DNA from: G963674835 sp963674835
Lineage (GTDB): Bacteria > Planctomycetota > Planctomycetia > Pirellulales > Thermoguttaceae
Direction: 5' to 3'
Assembly (NCBI GenBank): GCA_963674835.2
Contig: CAXXKC010000003.1
Location: 2,852,001-2,916,000 of the forward strand
Length of the DNA: 64,000 nucleotides
Shown one piece after another: positions 8,399 to 18,600 of this stretch. Made by a program: the position numbers and the translations under genes. Position 1 is the stretch's first letter. The number at the start of each line of letters is the position of its first letter. The notes below the pieces were generated by a model that was given only the letters and a program-made list of their open reading frames with translations, had not been told where the DNA came from and made no database searches.

Positions 8399-8854
8399 TT
8401 ACGCCCCACCGAGTGGAGTTTCCGACGCGAAATCGACTTTCCCGGTGGGTGCGATCGAGATGGGCAGCTCCACGACAACGAGCGTTCCGCTGCCCGGGCT
8501 GCTTTCGACAGCGGCTCGGCCGCCCAACAAGGCCGCGCGAGTGCAGATCTCTTGAAGTCCCAGGCCTCGATGGTCCGACCCGTGCGGATCGAAGCCAACA
8601 CCCCAGTCCTCGACCTCAAGGCGAAGGATCTCCGCGTCGCAGGCAATCTCCACGCGAGCTATGTTGGTCGAGGCGTGGCGACGGACGTTCGTCAAGCATT
8701 CCTCGATGATGCGAAACACCGTCCTTCGCAGCGTGGAGGCCGGTTCCAGCGCGTCGATGTCTTGCGAAAAGGCCACGATGAGACCGTGCCGAGCGGCGTA
8801 TTCCTGAATCAACTCTTGCACAGCACCAACAAGGGATAGATCTGTTACGGTCAT
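8399..8854 (-). CDS. stand-alone histidine-kinase-type ATPase domain protein
   Basis: A 151-residue protein made almost only of the catalytic ATPase domain of NarL-partner (HisKA_3-type) sensor kinases: FRIIEECLTNVRRHAS (N box), VEDWGVGFDP (G1), HRGLGLQEICTRAALLGG (G2 region) and GSGTLVVVELP at the end. The dimerisation/phospho-acceptor helix and any sensor domain are missing, so it is either an accessory ATPase, an anti-sigma-like kinase, or the remaining half of a split kinase. Its ATG overlaps the stop of the preceding 64-residue ORF (ATGA), indicating translational coupling. AAGGAG precedes the start. Location beside a sigma-70 gene makes an anti-sigma role possible but unproven. Confidence 0.75.
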   Translation of the reverse strand: MTVTDLSLVGAVQELIQEYAARHGLIVAFSQDIDALEPASTLRRTVFRIIEECLTNVRRHASTNIARVEIACDAEILRLEVEDWGVGFDPHGSDHRGLGLQEICTRAALLGGRAAVESSPGSGTLVVVELPISIAPTGKVDFASETPLGGA

Positions 8855-9045
8855 GATGATTGCTCCTTCTGACGAGTGTCTCGAAGCACGGCAATGAGAA
8901 AGGCCAGACTGTGTCGGCCGTGTGACACAATCGCGTACTCTTCTGCCTGATACCAGGAACCCCGGGAGACTTCTGGTACAGCACTCAAACGGTCTTGCAA
9001 CCTTTGGTTCTCTTGCGATGGTCTGGCGTCGTTCGAGTGACCCAC
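8851..9045 (-). CDS. small ORF coupled to kinase ATPase domain
   Basis: A 64-residue protein starting with GTG 9045 behind a strong ribosome-binding site (AAAGGAGGGG). Its TGA overlaps the ATG of the ATPase-domain gene, so the two are very likely co-translated. The sequence (RLQDRLSAVPEVSRGSWYQAEEYAIVSHGRHSLAFLIAVLR) could form one or two helices and is not recognised. It may be the remnant or partner of the missing N-terminal half of the kinase. No membrane segment is evident. Confidence 0.55.
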   Translation of the reverse strand: MGHSNDARPSQENQRLQDRLSAVPEVSRGSWYQAEEYAIVSHGRHSLAFLIAVLRDTRQKEQSS

Positions 9046-9092
9046 GGCTTCCCCTCCTTTGCCAAGGGTGAACGTGTCTGCCCTACGGGACC

Positions 9093-10526
9093 TCAGTTCG
9101 GCACGATGACGAACCGGCTTCCCGCCCCGGTGCGAACGAGAAGAAGCAGCCCATCGGAGTCCTTCTTCTCCTTGATAGCCGCTGCAAGCTCTTCGACGGT
9201 CTTTACGGGCTTGCGGTTGGCTTCAACGATCACGGTGCCTGGGACCAGCCCCGCCAGCTGCGCCCGACTGCCGGGGCGAACCTCGGTGACGACCACGCCA
9301 TGGTCGCCCCTTATGTGTAGCCGCTCTGCCAGTTCGGGCGTGAGCGTCTGCGCGTTCATTCCCAGCGACTCGAAACGCATGTCCTCCCTGCCTGCACGCT
9401 GCTCTTCGTTCGCCTGATGCTTCTCATCACCCGGCAGTTCGTTCGGGCTCACCTTCAGTTCCACCCGTTTGCTGTCGCGGATTACGATGAGCGTCTGCGC
9501 GGTGCCAATGGCAGCCTGCTCAGCGACCACCTGGAGCTCCCGCGGCGAAGTCACCGACTTGCCGGCGAACTCGACGATGACGTCGCCCGGCTTCAAGCCG
9601 GCTTTGGCCGCTGCGCTGTCCGGGGTCACCTCGGCCACAAGCACGCCGCTGTGTGCTGCCAGATCGAACTGCTTCGCCAGTTCGTCCGTCAGCGGCTGGA
9701 TCATAACGCCCAGTGTCGCGCGATGAACCGTGCCGCCGTTGGCAAGTTGTTGGGCAACCCATTTGGCCTGATTGATCGGAATCGCGAATCCCACCCCCTC
9801 ATTACCACCGCTGTTGGAGTGGATCGCCGTGTTGATTCCCACGACCTCTCCTTCGAGGTTCACCAGTGGGCCGCCGCTATTGCCTGGATTGATGGCTGCG
9901 TCGGTCTGGATGAAGTCCTCCCGCTCCGTGATTCCAATGCCGCGGCCCTTGGCGCTGACGATGCCGGCCGTGACCGTCCCTTCCAGTCCGAAGGGATGCC
10001 CAACCGCAATCACCCATTCGCCGACGTCGAGGCGGTCGCTATCGCCCAGGACCGCGGCTTGCAGGTGGTCGGCCCCCTCAATGCGCAGCACCGCCAGGTC
10101 GCTCTTTGGATCGGTGGAGACTTTCGTCGCTTTGAACTCGCGGCCGTCGTGGAGGCGCACCATGATCTGCTCCCCACCGCGGACCACATGATTGTTCGTC
10201 AGTATCACGCCCGCCGGATCGATAATGACGCCTGTTCCCATGCCGACTCGCCCCCGGCCGCCGGGCGCGCGGCCTTCGTTCGCGACAGGCACGGCCCCTT
10301 GATTGGTGACCATCACCACCGCGGGTTGGACACGTTTCACGGCATCGCGAAATGCGTGCGAAAGGGCCGTCGCGGCCCCAGAGTTCGCTTGGGGTTGGGC
10401 CGCCTGCTGTGGCGTGACGGTCGGGCCGGCCACCGCGATCAGGGCCGCCAGTAGGCACCCTGCCATCGCCACGGCAACCCACGTTTTGTTTCGATTGAGG
10501 ATCTTGTACTCGCTGTATTTGCTCAT
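9093..10526 (-). CDS. HtrA/DegP-type periplasmic serine protease with two PDZ domains
   Basis: Periplasmic quality-control protease. The N-terminus has a basic stretch and a hydrophobic segment (TWVAVAMAGCLLAALIAVAG) acting as signal peptide or anchor. The trypsin-like domain shows the catalytic triad: His in ILTNNHVV, Asp in KSDLAVLRI and Ser in NPGNSGGPLVN. Two PDZ domains follow (from about ATLGVMIQPLTDELAKQF and from LGMNAQTLTPELAERL). Length 477 residues is normal for DegP. ATG 10526 (MSKYSEY) is preceded by GAAAGGAG, better than the upstream in-frame ATG at 10577. It is read in the same direction as the sigma factor and kinase genes, suggesting an envelope-stress locus. Confidence 0.93.
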   Translation of the reverse strand: MSKYSEYKILNRNKTWVAVAMAGCLLAALIAVAGPTVTPQQAAQPQANSGAATALSHAFRDAVKRVQPAVVMVTNQGAVPVANEGRAPGGRGRVGMGTGVIIDPAGVILTNNHVVRGGEQIMVRLHDGREFKATKVSTDPKSDLAVLRIEGADHLQAAVLGDSDRLDVGEWVIAVGHPFGLEGTVTAGIVSAKGRGIGITEREDFIQTDAAINPGNSGGPLVNLEGEVVGINTAIHSNSGGNEGVGFAIPINQAKWVAQQLANGGTVHRATLGVMIQPLTDELAKQFDLAAHSGVLVAEVTPDSAAAKAGLKPGDVIVEFAGKSVTSPRELQVVAEQAAIGTAQTLIVIRDSKRVELKVSPNELPGDEKHQANEEQRAGREDMRFESLGMNAQTLTPELAERLHIRGDHGVVVTEVRPGSRAQLAGLVPGTVIVEANRKPVKTVEELAAAIKEKKDSDGLLLLVRTGAGSRFVIVPN

Positions 10527-10619
10527 GGGATGCTCCTTTCGTTCAGCGAATGCCATCCACGCCTTCTCCACACTCACGTCGAGCCGAGCGGGAATGGCCC
10601 GGTTTGATCAGATTCCGCA

Positions 10620-11276
10620 TTACCTCTGGAAACGCCGGGAGTAGTCCCCAGAAAAGAGGCCTTCATAACGGCACGATGATTGCACAGTCGACCGTTCATC
10701 CGTCCGACCAGCGTCGGCGACGCGGTCGTATCCTTTGCTCATCAGTTCGGCGACGAGCCGATCACACTGCCCGTTGGCCAGGGCAGACAACAGCCGTGCT
10801 TTTGAAAGAACGCCCACGATCTCATTGCCCTGCACCACGGGGAAGAAATATTGCTGCGTGAAGAGCGACGATGCCACCTCGTCCGCCCGGGCATAGGCCG
10901 GCAGCACGACAAACGTGCATGACTCGGTCCCGCTGCTCGCGAGTGTTGGCTCCGTGGCGTCCGGCGCACTCACGCGACGAGTCGTCCAAACCGGAATCCA
11001 CCACTTGAGGACCGCCCGGACGATGGCCGTCAGTGCGATGACGATCGAGCCAATCACCGTCACCGATCTGGTCACCAGCCAACTCGCGGCAATCCAGAAT
11101 GGCAACACAAGAGACAACCAGTGTCGATAGACCGAAGCTATCAACGCTTGACTGAACTTCCGTAAATGGTTCACGTGCGTATTCCCCATTACTTGCCGGT
11201 CGCGCCGCGGATCGTCCTCAATGGACTGGGCGACTCGACGCGACCAACCGTTGCCAAGTCGCCGTGCCGCGGCCAT
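10620..11276 (-). CDS. membrane protein with C-terminal CBS-like domain
   Basis: The protein has two hydrophobic segments (WLSLVLPFWIAASWLV and VTVIGSIVIALTAIVRAVL) and a C-terminal half-CBS pattern (TFVVLPAYARADEVASSLFTQQYFFPVVQGNEIVGVLSKARLLSAL). The combination resembles the end of M50-type (site-2 protease-like) membrane proteins that carry CBS domains, but the HExxH metalloprotease core is absent, so it may be a shortened derivative. The start is unresolved: ATG 11276 (MAAARRL) and ATG 11189 (MGNTHVN) are both possible, neither with a clear ribosome-binding site. It is divergent from the sensor kinase gene. Confidence 0.5.
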   Translation of the reverse strand: MAAARRLGNGWSRRVAQSIEDDPRRDRQVMGNTHVNHLRKFSQALIASVYRHWLSLVLPFWIAASWLVTRSVTVIGSIVIALTAIVRAVLKWWIPVWTTRRVSAPDATEPTLASSGTESCTFVVLPAYARADEVASSLFTQQYFFPVVQGNEIVGVLSKARLLSALANGQCDRLVAELMSKGYDRVADAGRTDERSTVQSSCRYEGLFSGDYSRRFQR

Positions 11277-11476
11277 AATGCACTCGGTGTGCCAACGGGC
11301 CGCGGCAGGCAGGATTTGATACGGCGGATTGACAGAACCGCAGGTTTTCCCGAAGAAATCGTTCTTAGGGGATCTGCGGAGCCTCGGCTGAAAGCGCCCC
11401 AAAACTCCGCGCTGTGGCAGAATTCCCCAGGGGGTCGGCATCGACCCGATGGGCTTGGAACAGTCGGAAGAATCTT

Positions 11477-12943
11477 ATGAGACTGGCGATCAAGTTAGTC
11501 TGCCTGCTCGTGCTGGTGAACGTGGCATTGGCGGCCGTCTTTGGCTACATTTCCGTCCAACGCCAGGTGGACCAGTTCGAACTCGCCACGCGCGACGAGG
11601 CCGAACGCCTCGGACAGGCCTTGGAGAGCCTTCTGGTTGATGCCTGGCAACGTGCCGGCGACCAGGGGCTACAGGGCGTCGTCGGGAAAGCAACCACCGA
11701 CGAACGGGAGATGCGAATCCGCTGGGTTTGGTTCGATAGCCAACCCGGAACGCGCTATGCCCCTTCTGCCCGCATCGAACAGCTCACCACGATAACGATT
11801 CAGCAGCACCAAACGGTGCAAGTGCTCGATCCCAACGGTGAGTCGCGATTGAACGTGTACTGGCCGGTCGCCTTGAAGGCGCAGCACCCGGGCGGCCTCG
11901 AGTTCTCCCGCGCCACGTTCGATCTCGATGCCGCAAAACGCGAAATCATCCTGCGCTCGGTACTGCTCATCACGTCCATGCTCGCCCTCAGCGGGCTGCT
12001 GGCAGCGATTCTGGGTGTTCGCCTCATAGGACGGCCGCTGCGGCAACTGAGTGAGAAGACCCGCCGGGTCGCTTGTGGGGATCTCAGCGGGCCGATCGAC
12101 CTCCATTCGCACGACGAGTTGACCGAGCTCGCTGAAAGCCTCAATCGGATGTGCCGCCAGTTGGGCGAGTCGCAGATCAAAATCCGCGAAGAAACGGCGG
12201 CCCGCATCGCCACCCTGGAGCAGTTGCGACATGCGGACCGGCTGAACACGGTTGGCCGGCTCGCCGCCGGAATCGCACACGAGATGGGCACTCCCTTGAA
12301 CGTCATCTCCGGACGAGCCGGCTTGATCGCCTCGGGCAGACTTCCTCCCGAAGATATCAACACCAGTGCCGCCGCGATCAAGGCCGAGACGGAGAAGATG
12401 ACCCGGATCATCCGGCAGCTATTGGATTTTGCACGCTGCAGTAGTTCGAACCGAACGCAAGTCGATCTCCGCCAGGTGGTCCGACAGACCGTGGACTTGC
12501 TGACGACGCTTAGTGAGAAGCAGCACATCCAACTAGCATTCGACGGAGGCATGGGCCCCGCGTTCAGTGCCGTCGATTCCGCGCAGATTCAGCAGGTCGT
12601 GACCAACCTCGTCATGAATGCCATCCAGGCGATGCCTCATGAGGGCAAGATCGATATCACCCTGCGCCGACAGACGCTGCGGCCTCCCAACGCTGGCCCG
12701 GAGCACGCCCGGACCTACCATTGCCTGGAGGTCCGCGACGAGGGAGTCGGCATCCCCGAAGAGAACTTGCAGCACGTCTTCGAACCGTTCTTCACAACGA
12801 AAGAAGTCGGAGAAGGCACGGGGCTCGGGCTGGCTATCGCGTTCGGCATCGTCCAGGAACATGGCGGGTGGATCGATGTGGCCAGCGAGCCGGGCAAGGG
12901 CACAGCCTTCACAGTCTTTCTCCCCGAAGGGACGCAGTCGTGA
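11477..12943 (+). CDS. sensor histidine kinase, NtrB-like, membrane-bound
   Basis: A 488-residue sensor kinase. It starts with a membrane helix (LVCLLVLVNVALAAVFGYI), followed by about 130 residues of extracytoplasmic sensor region, a second helix (VLLITSMLALSGLLAAILGV) and a HAMP linker. HisKA contains the phospho-acceptor His268 in AAGIAHEMGTPLNVISG; HATPase_c shows the N box (VTNLVMNAIQAMP), DEGVGIP, FEPFFTTK and GTGLGLAI. The order is typical of kinases paired with sigma-54 activators. ATG 11477 gives a clean N-terminal helix. The stop overlaps the GTG of the response regulator gene, so the two are translationally coupled. The signal is unknown. Confidence 0.93.
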   Translation: MRLAIKLVCLLVLVNVALAAVFGYISVQRQVDQFELATRDEAERLGQALESLLVDAWQRAGDQGLQGVVGKATTDEREMRIRWVWFDSQPGTRYAPSARIEQLTTITIQQHQTVQVLDPNGESRLNVYWPVALKAQHPGGLEFSRATFDLDAAKREIILRSVLLITSMLALSGLLAAILGVRLIGRPLRQLSEKTRRVACGDLSGPIDLHSHDELTELAESLNRMCRQLGESQIKIREETAARIATLEQLRHADRLNTVGRLAAGIAHEMGTPLNVISGRAGLIASGRLPPEDINTSAAAIKAETEKMTRIIRQLLDFARCSSSNRTQVDLRQVVRQTVDLLTTLSEKQHIQLAFDGGMGPAFSAVDSAQIQQVVTNLVMNAIQAMPHEGKIDITLRRQTLRPPNAGPEHARTYHCLEVRDEGVGIPEENLQHVFEPFFTTKEVGEGTGLGLAIAFGIVQEHGGWIDVASEPGKGTAFTVFLPEGTQS

Positions 12944-14316
12944 AGCCGCGAGTCCTGATCGTCGACGATGAACAGAGCATGCGCGAGCTGCTGGAGACCG
13001 ACCTCCGGCTCCGCGATTTCACCCCGGTCTCGTTTGCCTTGGCCGAGGATGCCTTCGCCGCTGCATGTCACGAGAGCTTCGACGTCGTTCTCACCGACCT
13101 CATGATGCCCCGAATGGACGGAATCGAGTTCTGCCGCCGACTCGCCGCCAACCGGCCCGACTTGCCCGTCGTCGTCATGACGGCATTCGGCAGCCTGGAA
13201 ACCGCAATCGCCGCCATCCGGGCAGGCGCCTACGATTTCGTGACCAAGCCGATCGAAATGGAGTTGCTGGCCCTCATCCTCCATCGGGCCGTGGAACGCC
13301 GGCAGCTTCAAGAGCAGATCAAGTTTCTGAGTGCCGCCGTGCAAGCCTCTACGGGCTTCGAAGAACTGCTCGGCGAGAGCCCCGCCATGCAGAAGCTCTA
13401 CGACCAGTTGGCGCGGATCGCCGATACCGAGGCCTTCGTCCTGATCCAGGGCGAAAGCGGGACCGGTAAGGAACTGGTCGCCCGCGCGCTCCACCGGCGA
13501 AGCCGGCGAAGCAAGATGCCTTTCGTGCCGGTCAACTGCGCCGCTCTGCCCGATACTCTCTTGGAAAGCGAGCTGTTCGGGCATATCCGCGGCGCATTCA
13601 CCGACGCTCGCTCCGACCGTAAAGGACTGTTCGTGCAAGCGGAAGGAGGCACCTTGCTGCTGGACGAGATCGGCGAGATGCCCCTGTCGACCCAGCCCAA
13701 GTTGCTCCGAGCGTTGGAGGAGAGCCGGGTCCGGCCTGTGGGCAGCGAGACGGAAGTCCCTTTCAACGTGCGCGTTATCGCTTGCACCAACCGAGACCTG
13801 GAAACCGCCGTCGAAGAGGGCCGTTTCCGCAAGGATCTCTACTTCAGGCTCGACGTGATCCAGCTCACCCTGCCGCCCCTGCGCGCCCGCGGCACCGACA
13901 CGCTCTTGCTCGCCCAACACTTTCTCGAAGTCTTCGCGGCGCGATCCGGCAAACGCGTGACCGGACTGTCGCAACCCGTCGCCGAAAAGCTGCTGGCCTA
14001 CTCGTGGCCCGGCAACGTGCGCGAGCTTCGCAACGTCATCGAGCGGGCCGTCGCACTGACCCCGCTCGACACGCTCACCGTCGAAGATCTGCCGGAAAAG
14101 ATCCGCGACTACCGCAGCTCTCACGTCCTTCTCGGCGGCGACGATCCCGGTCAGCTCGTCCCCTTGGAGGAAGTCGAACGCCGCTACATTCTCCAGGTGG
14201 TCGATTCCGTGGGAGGAAATCGGTCTCTCGCCGCGCGTACCCTCGGACTCGACCGCAAGACGCTCTATCGCAAGCTCCGCCAGTACGGCGTTCTGCCAGA
14301 TGAGGATGAGAGTTAG
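12940..14316 (+). CDS. NtrC-family sigma-54-dependent response regulator
   Basis: A 458-residue activator. The receiver domain has DDE near the N-terminus, phospho-acceptor Asp53 in LTDLMMPRMDG and a late lysine (FVTKPIE). The AAA+ domain has Walker A GESGTGKE (from residue 171), Walker B LLDEIGE (about 240) and a sensor ATN-type CTNRD. The sigma-54 contact loop reads GAFTDA (218-223), differing from the consensus GAFTGA. A Fis-type helix-turn-helix closes the protein (GGNRSLAARTLGLDRKTLYRKLRQYG). The start is GTG 12940, overlapping the kinase stop; a longer upstream frame is a shadow. The stop codon lies at the edge of the dispersed repeat copy 2. Targets are unknown. Confidence 0.93.
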   Translation: MKPRVLIVDDEQSMRELLETDLRLRDFTPVSFALAEDAFAAACHESFDVVLTDLMMPRMDGIEFCRRLAANRPDLPVVVMTAFGSLETAIAAIRAGAYDFVTKPIEMELLALILHRAVERRQLQEQIKFLSAAVQASTGFEELLGESPAMQKLYDQLARIADTEAFVLIQGESGTGKELVARALHRRSRRSKMPFVPVNCAALPDTLLESELFGHIRGAFTDARSDRKGLFVQAEGGTLLLDEIGEMPLSTQPKLLRALEESRVRPVGSETEVPFNVRVIACTNRDLETAVEEGRFRKDLYFRLDVIQLTLPPLRARGTDTLLLAQHFLEVFAARSGKRVTGLSQPVAEKLLAYSWPGNVRELRNVIERAVALTPLDTLTVEDLPEKIRDYRSSHVLLGGDDPGQLVPLEEVERRYILQVVDSVGGNRSLAARTLGLDRKTLYRKLRQYGVLPDEDES

Positions 14317-14384
14317 TGCGAGTCGTGCTTGACTGGAGCGTTCCCGGCGGTGTGTTTCTACCGTTCCGAGAGCGATTCGCACGC
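14314..14384 (-). repeat. dispersed palindrome-like element, copy 2
   Basis: Reverse-complement homologue of 1410-1480 (54 of 71 positions identical, no gaps). This copy has terminal inverted repeats GTGCGAGTCG / CGATTCGCAC and an inner CGGT...ACCG pair, so it could form a hairpin. It starts on the stop codon of the response regulator gene. It may work as a transcription terminator or be a REP/MITE-like dispersed element. Confidence 0.7.
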
Positions 14385-15620
14385 TGCACCGATGTGGAAG
14401 GCGTTTCGCGGCGACATCTGCCTGAGTCTCAGCGGCCGTGCGTGGAATGCTTCTTGCCGGGACACTGATCCGTAGAACCCGGACACCAGGGTCGGTGATT
14501 CATTGGTCTTGCTTCTGCTGTTCCTACCTTAACGATTTGTCGTGAGATTTCCAGCCCCAGGGCAGGATTGCCCGGGACGGTGCCCTGCAAATGCAGACGA
14601 CGAAACATGTTTTGTGCAGAGAAACATGACGGCGCAGTTGCCTCAGTGCTGCGTTGGACCACCGAGATGGGCTGTTTTGTGAGGGCTTGCCTGGAAAGGA
14701 GGTGGGTCAGTTGGTCGTAACGCTTTGAAAAACAATGACCCTACTGGCACATACCCACCAAACGACGTCATTTCGCTGTAGACCCAACTGGCGCGAACGA
14801 TCAAAGGGCATATCGGGCAGTGCCGGACAAAATTAGGTGCCAACGCTCGTAGCGAGAGACGGATTCCGTACGATTAGCTACTCGCTGCCGTACTGAAGTT
14901 GCCTAATATGACAGGCACTTGGGTCGACATAGGAAATACACGCTCAGTGGTTCGGCGATGGTGTCGACCGCAATCCTACCTCGCCGTCGCAACTCGGGAA
15001 ATCGCCCCACCGCAATTCAACCCCGTTGCGGGGTGAGGGGGTTGACACGAATGACAATTCATTGCACATTCGCGACAACCTCGAGAATGTTCTTGGGGGA
15101 CAAGACCGTTCATCGCATCTCAGTGTCGTTCGACAAGCGTCTTGGTCTGACGAGGTAAATCCAGCGGTACGAGGGCTTTCAGGACCATGTTGTTGACAAA
15201 GAGCCCATTGAGGGTGCTCATGCGGTTGGCAGAATTGGCAGGGAAACAGCAGAAGTCTTTCGGCGCGCAGAAGAGACACGACGTATCTTCCAGAGCTGCT
15301 CCCGCAGCCTTGGGCATCAGCAGTTACGGGACTGTTGATGTTCGAGGATTGCGTGCATGTGGAACCGGGACGACGCCAGCGAGTTGTCCGATCCGCAGCC
15401 TGTAATAGGTTTCCGTTCAGAATGATCTCATCGATTTAGCACGAATTCTCTATTGCTGAATTTCGGAAGAGGAAGGGACCTCGCGCGTTCCTAGCGGGGA
15501 GTCCCTGCGAAAGGCCAGGATGGCATTCGCGCCTTGAAACGGAAGAGTCGCAATACTCAAAACACATTGGAACATCATTGGCTAAGACTGGCCTTGCGGC
15601 AGCCTAAAGGAGGGTTTCTC
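14385..15620. other. long intergenic region before the giant gene
   Basis: About 1.2 kb without a convincing gene. A 65-codon minus-strand ORF (15120-15317, ending LFVNNMVLKALVPLDLPRQTKTLVERH) has protein-like composition and might be a decayed gene end, but it has no recognisable family. A short perfect hairpin (CCCCGTTGCGGGG, 15022-15034) and a GGGAC...GTCCC inverted pair near 15476-15506 are visible. The promoter of the giant gene should lie here; none is obvious. Confidence 0.5.
15608..15615 (+). promoter_or_regulatory. ribosome-binding site deciding the giant-gene start
   Basis: AGGAGGG-type sequence (AAAGGAGGG around 15607-15613) six to eight bases before ATG 15621. The open frame extends upstream to a TTG at 15534, but that codon has no such site. 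Confidence 0.8.
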
Positions 15621-18600
15621 ATGCGTAGCTATCCTTCTCGTTGGAACACAATGTTGGCGAGGCTTGGTTTCCGTCGCAAGAAATCGAGAGGCCCGGATCT
15701 TAGGCACCGCCACTCGTTGCTCGAACCACTTGAAGAGCGGCGCTTGCTTACCGTGACTACCTTTTTCAACAACACGACCGGGGCGCTGAGGCTAACCGCC
15801 GGAACGGGAACCGATGAGATCATTGTTGCGGCTAACGCTGCAGGCGAAGTCACCAACGACGATGTCGTTCTGCTTGATTCGCAGTCGCAGCCGATTCTGG
15901 CCGCCAACGTGACAAGTATCACGGCGAATGGCTCCACCGACGGCAATTTGATCGACCTGAGGGGGGTGACCTCCTCTGACTTCGTCGCGTCGCCAGCGAT
16001 CAGCGTCCAAGGTGCCGATGATGACGCCGAAGATGCAGATGACTTGATCTTCGGCAGTCTGGACTTTGCGAACAATATTGATGGCGGCGAAGGAAACGAC
16101 ATCATCGTGGGTGGGGCAGGCAACGACAATCTCGTCGGCGGCAGCGGAAACGATACTCTTGATGGTGGCGAGGGAAATGACATCATGCAGGGAGGGGCGG
16201 GTAACGATACCTACCTGTTTTCAGACAGCGCGACCGGGGTGCCCGCCTCCGTCACGATCAACGAGTCCCTCGGCACCGATACGCTCAACTTCACGTCTGT
16301 GACGACGCCCGTGGTCGTCGACTTGGCTGGGGGTGCGTTCAGCTACGACAACGTTGAAGGAACAATTCTTCCAGCCGGCAGCGTCGAGAGTGCGACAGGT
16401 CCAATCCGCCCGTTTCTGGATCTGAATGGATCTTCAAGTCCAGGTCTCGATAGTACGGCAGAGTTCAACGTGAACGGTCCTGCGATCGACCTGGTTGATG
16501 CGGTCGCCATCCTTGCTGACGCCGATAGTGCGAATCTCGTCAGCCTGACCGTCACAATCACCAATCCGCTCGATGGCGCGGCTGAGACGCTGACTGCCAC
16601 AGGCACCGGCAACATTCAGATCGTCGACAACGGCAGCCATACGATTCAATTGAGCGGCCAGGCGACGGTGGCAGAGTATCGAAGTGTCCTGCAAACGGTG
16701 CAGTACCAGGACACCTCCGGGAGTCCGAACACGACTCCACGGGTGATTGAGTTTACGGCCTCAGATGGTTCGTATGAGAGCCTGGTTGCAGCTTCGGTCG
16801 TCACGTTTACGTCGGCCAACAACCCACCGCAGGCGGTCGACGATGCGATCGAATTGGACGAGGGTGCCACGGCGACTGTGCTGGTCGGCGGTGCAACGAG
16901 CCTGTTGGCCAACGACACAGATGTCGATCCGGGCGATACACTCACCGTCGACGCAACTCCTGTGGTGGCACCGACGCACGGTTCGGTCGTGCTCAACTCG
17001 GACGGCACGTTCAGTTACACGCACGACGGCAGCGAGAATTTCACGGACAGCTTTGTCTATCAAATCAGAGACACCGCGGGGGCCACGTCTACGGCCACCG
17101 TAGCCATCACGATCACGCCGGTCCAATGGCAGGTCAAGATCGAAGCGATTGATGCCAATGCGGCAGAAACAGGCTCGGGCGAGACAGCCAATCCCGGGCA
17201 ATTCCTCGTGACGCGGTATCTCGACCCGGATATGAACGGTTCGTTGTACGTCTTTTACACGTTCTCCGGAACGGCAGAGAATGGCGACGATGTCACTAAC
17301 CTTCCGGGATATGTGCTCATTCCGGCAGGCCAGGCGACAGCCGTGATCAACGTCAACGTAACGAATGACAACGACAAAGAAGGCACCGAGACGGTCACAC
17401 TGACGCTCAACAACAATGCCAATTATACGGTGGGCAGCCCCAACGCGGCCACGGTCAATATCGCCGACAACGACCAGTGGATGGTACGAATCGAGGCGAC
17501 GGACGCGGAGGCGGCGGAGTTGGGCTCGGGCGAGGGGAGCAACCCGGGGCAGTTCACGGTCACTCGCTACGGCGAGACCGATCTGACCCATTCGCTGTAC
17601 GTTTATTACGCGTTCTCCGGAACGGCAGAGAATGGCGACGATGTCACTAACCTTCCGGGATATGTGCTCATTCCGGCAGGCCAGGCGACAGCCGTGATCA
17701 ACGTCAACGTAACGAATGACAACACCAAAGAAAGCACCGAGACGGTCACGCTGACGCTCAACAACAACAGCCGGTACACGGTGGGCAGCCCCAACGCGGC
17801 CACGGTCAATATCGCCGACAACGACCAGTGGATGGTACGAATCGAGGCGACGGACGCGGAGGCGGCGGAGTTGGGCTCGGGCGAGGGGAGCAACCCGGGG
17901 CAGTTCACGGTCACTCGCTACGGCGAGACCGATCTGACCCATTCGCTGTACGTTTATTACGCGTTCTCCGGAACGGCAGAGAATGGCGACGACGTCAGCA
18001 ACCTTCCGGGATACGTACTCATTCCGGCAGGGCAGACGACAGCCGTGATCAACGTCAACGTAACGAATGACAACACCAAAGAAAGCACCGAGACGGTCAC
18101 GCTGACGCTCAACAACAACAGCCGGTACACGGTGGGCAGCCCCAACGCGGCCACGGTCAATATCGCCGACAACGACCAATGGATGGTGCGAATCGAGGCA
18201 ACGGATGCGGAAGCGGCGGAGCTGGGCTCGGGTGAGGGGAGCAACCCGGGGCAGTTCACGGTCACTCGTTACGGCGAGACCGATCTGACCCATTCGCTGT
18301 ACGTTTATTACGCGTTCTCCGGAACGGCAGAGAATGGCGACGACGTCAGCAACCTTCCGGGATACGTACTCATTCCGGCAGGGCAGACGACAGCCGTGAT
18401 CAACGTCAACGTAACGAATGACAACACCAAAGAAAGCACCGAGACGGTCACGCTGACGCTCAACAACAACAGCCGGTACACGGTGGGCAGCCCCAACGCG
18501 GCCACGGTCAATATCGCCGACAACGACCAATGGATGGTGCGAATCGAGGCAACGGATGCGGAAGCGGCGGAGCTGGGCTCGGGTGAGGGGAGCAACCCGG

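Noticed and set aside
12715..14382. 555-codon minus-strand open frame opposite the response regulator
   Set aside because: Shadow of a well-supported NtrC-type gene; no recognisable domain or ribosome-binding site.
15534..15620. TTG 15534 as start of the giant protein
   Set aside because: ATG 15621 has a strong ribosome-binding site at proper spacing and gives the usual short planctomycete N-terminus before LEPLEERRLL.
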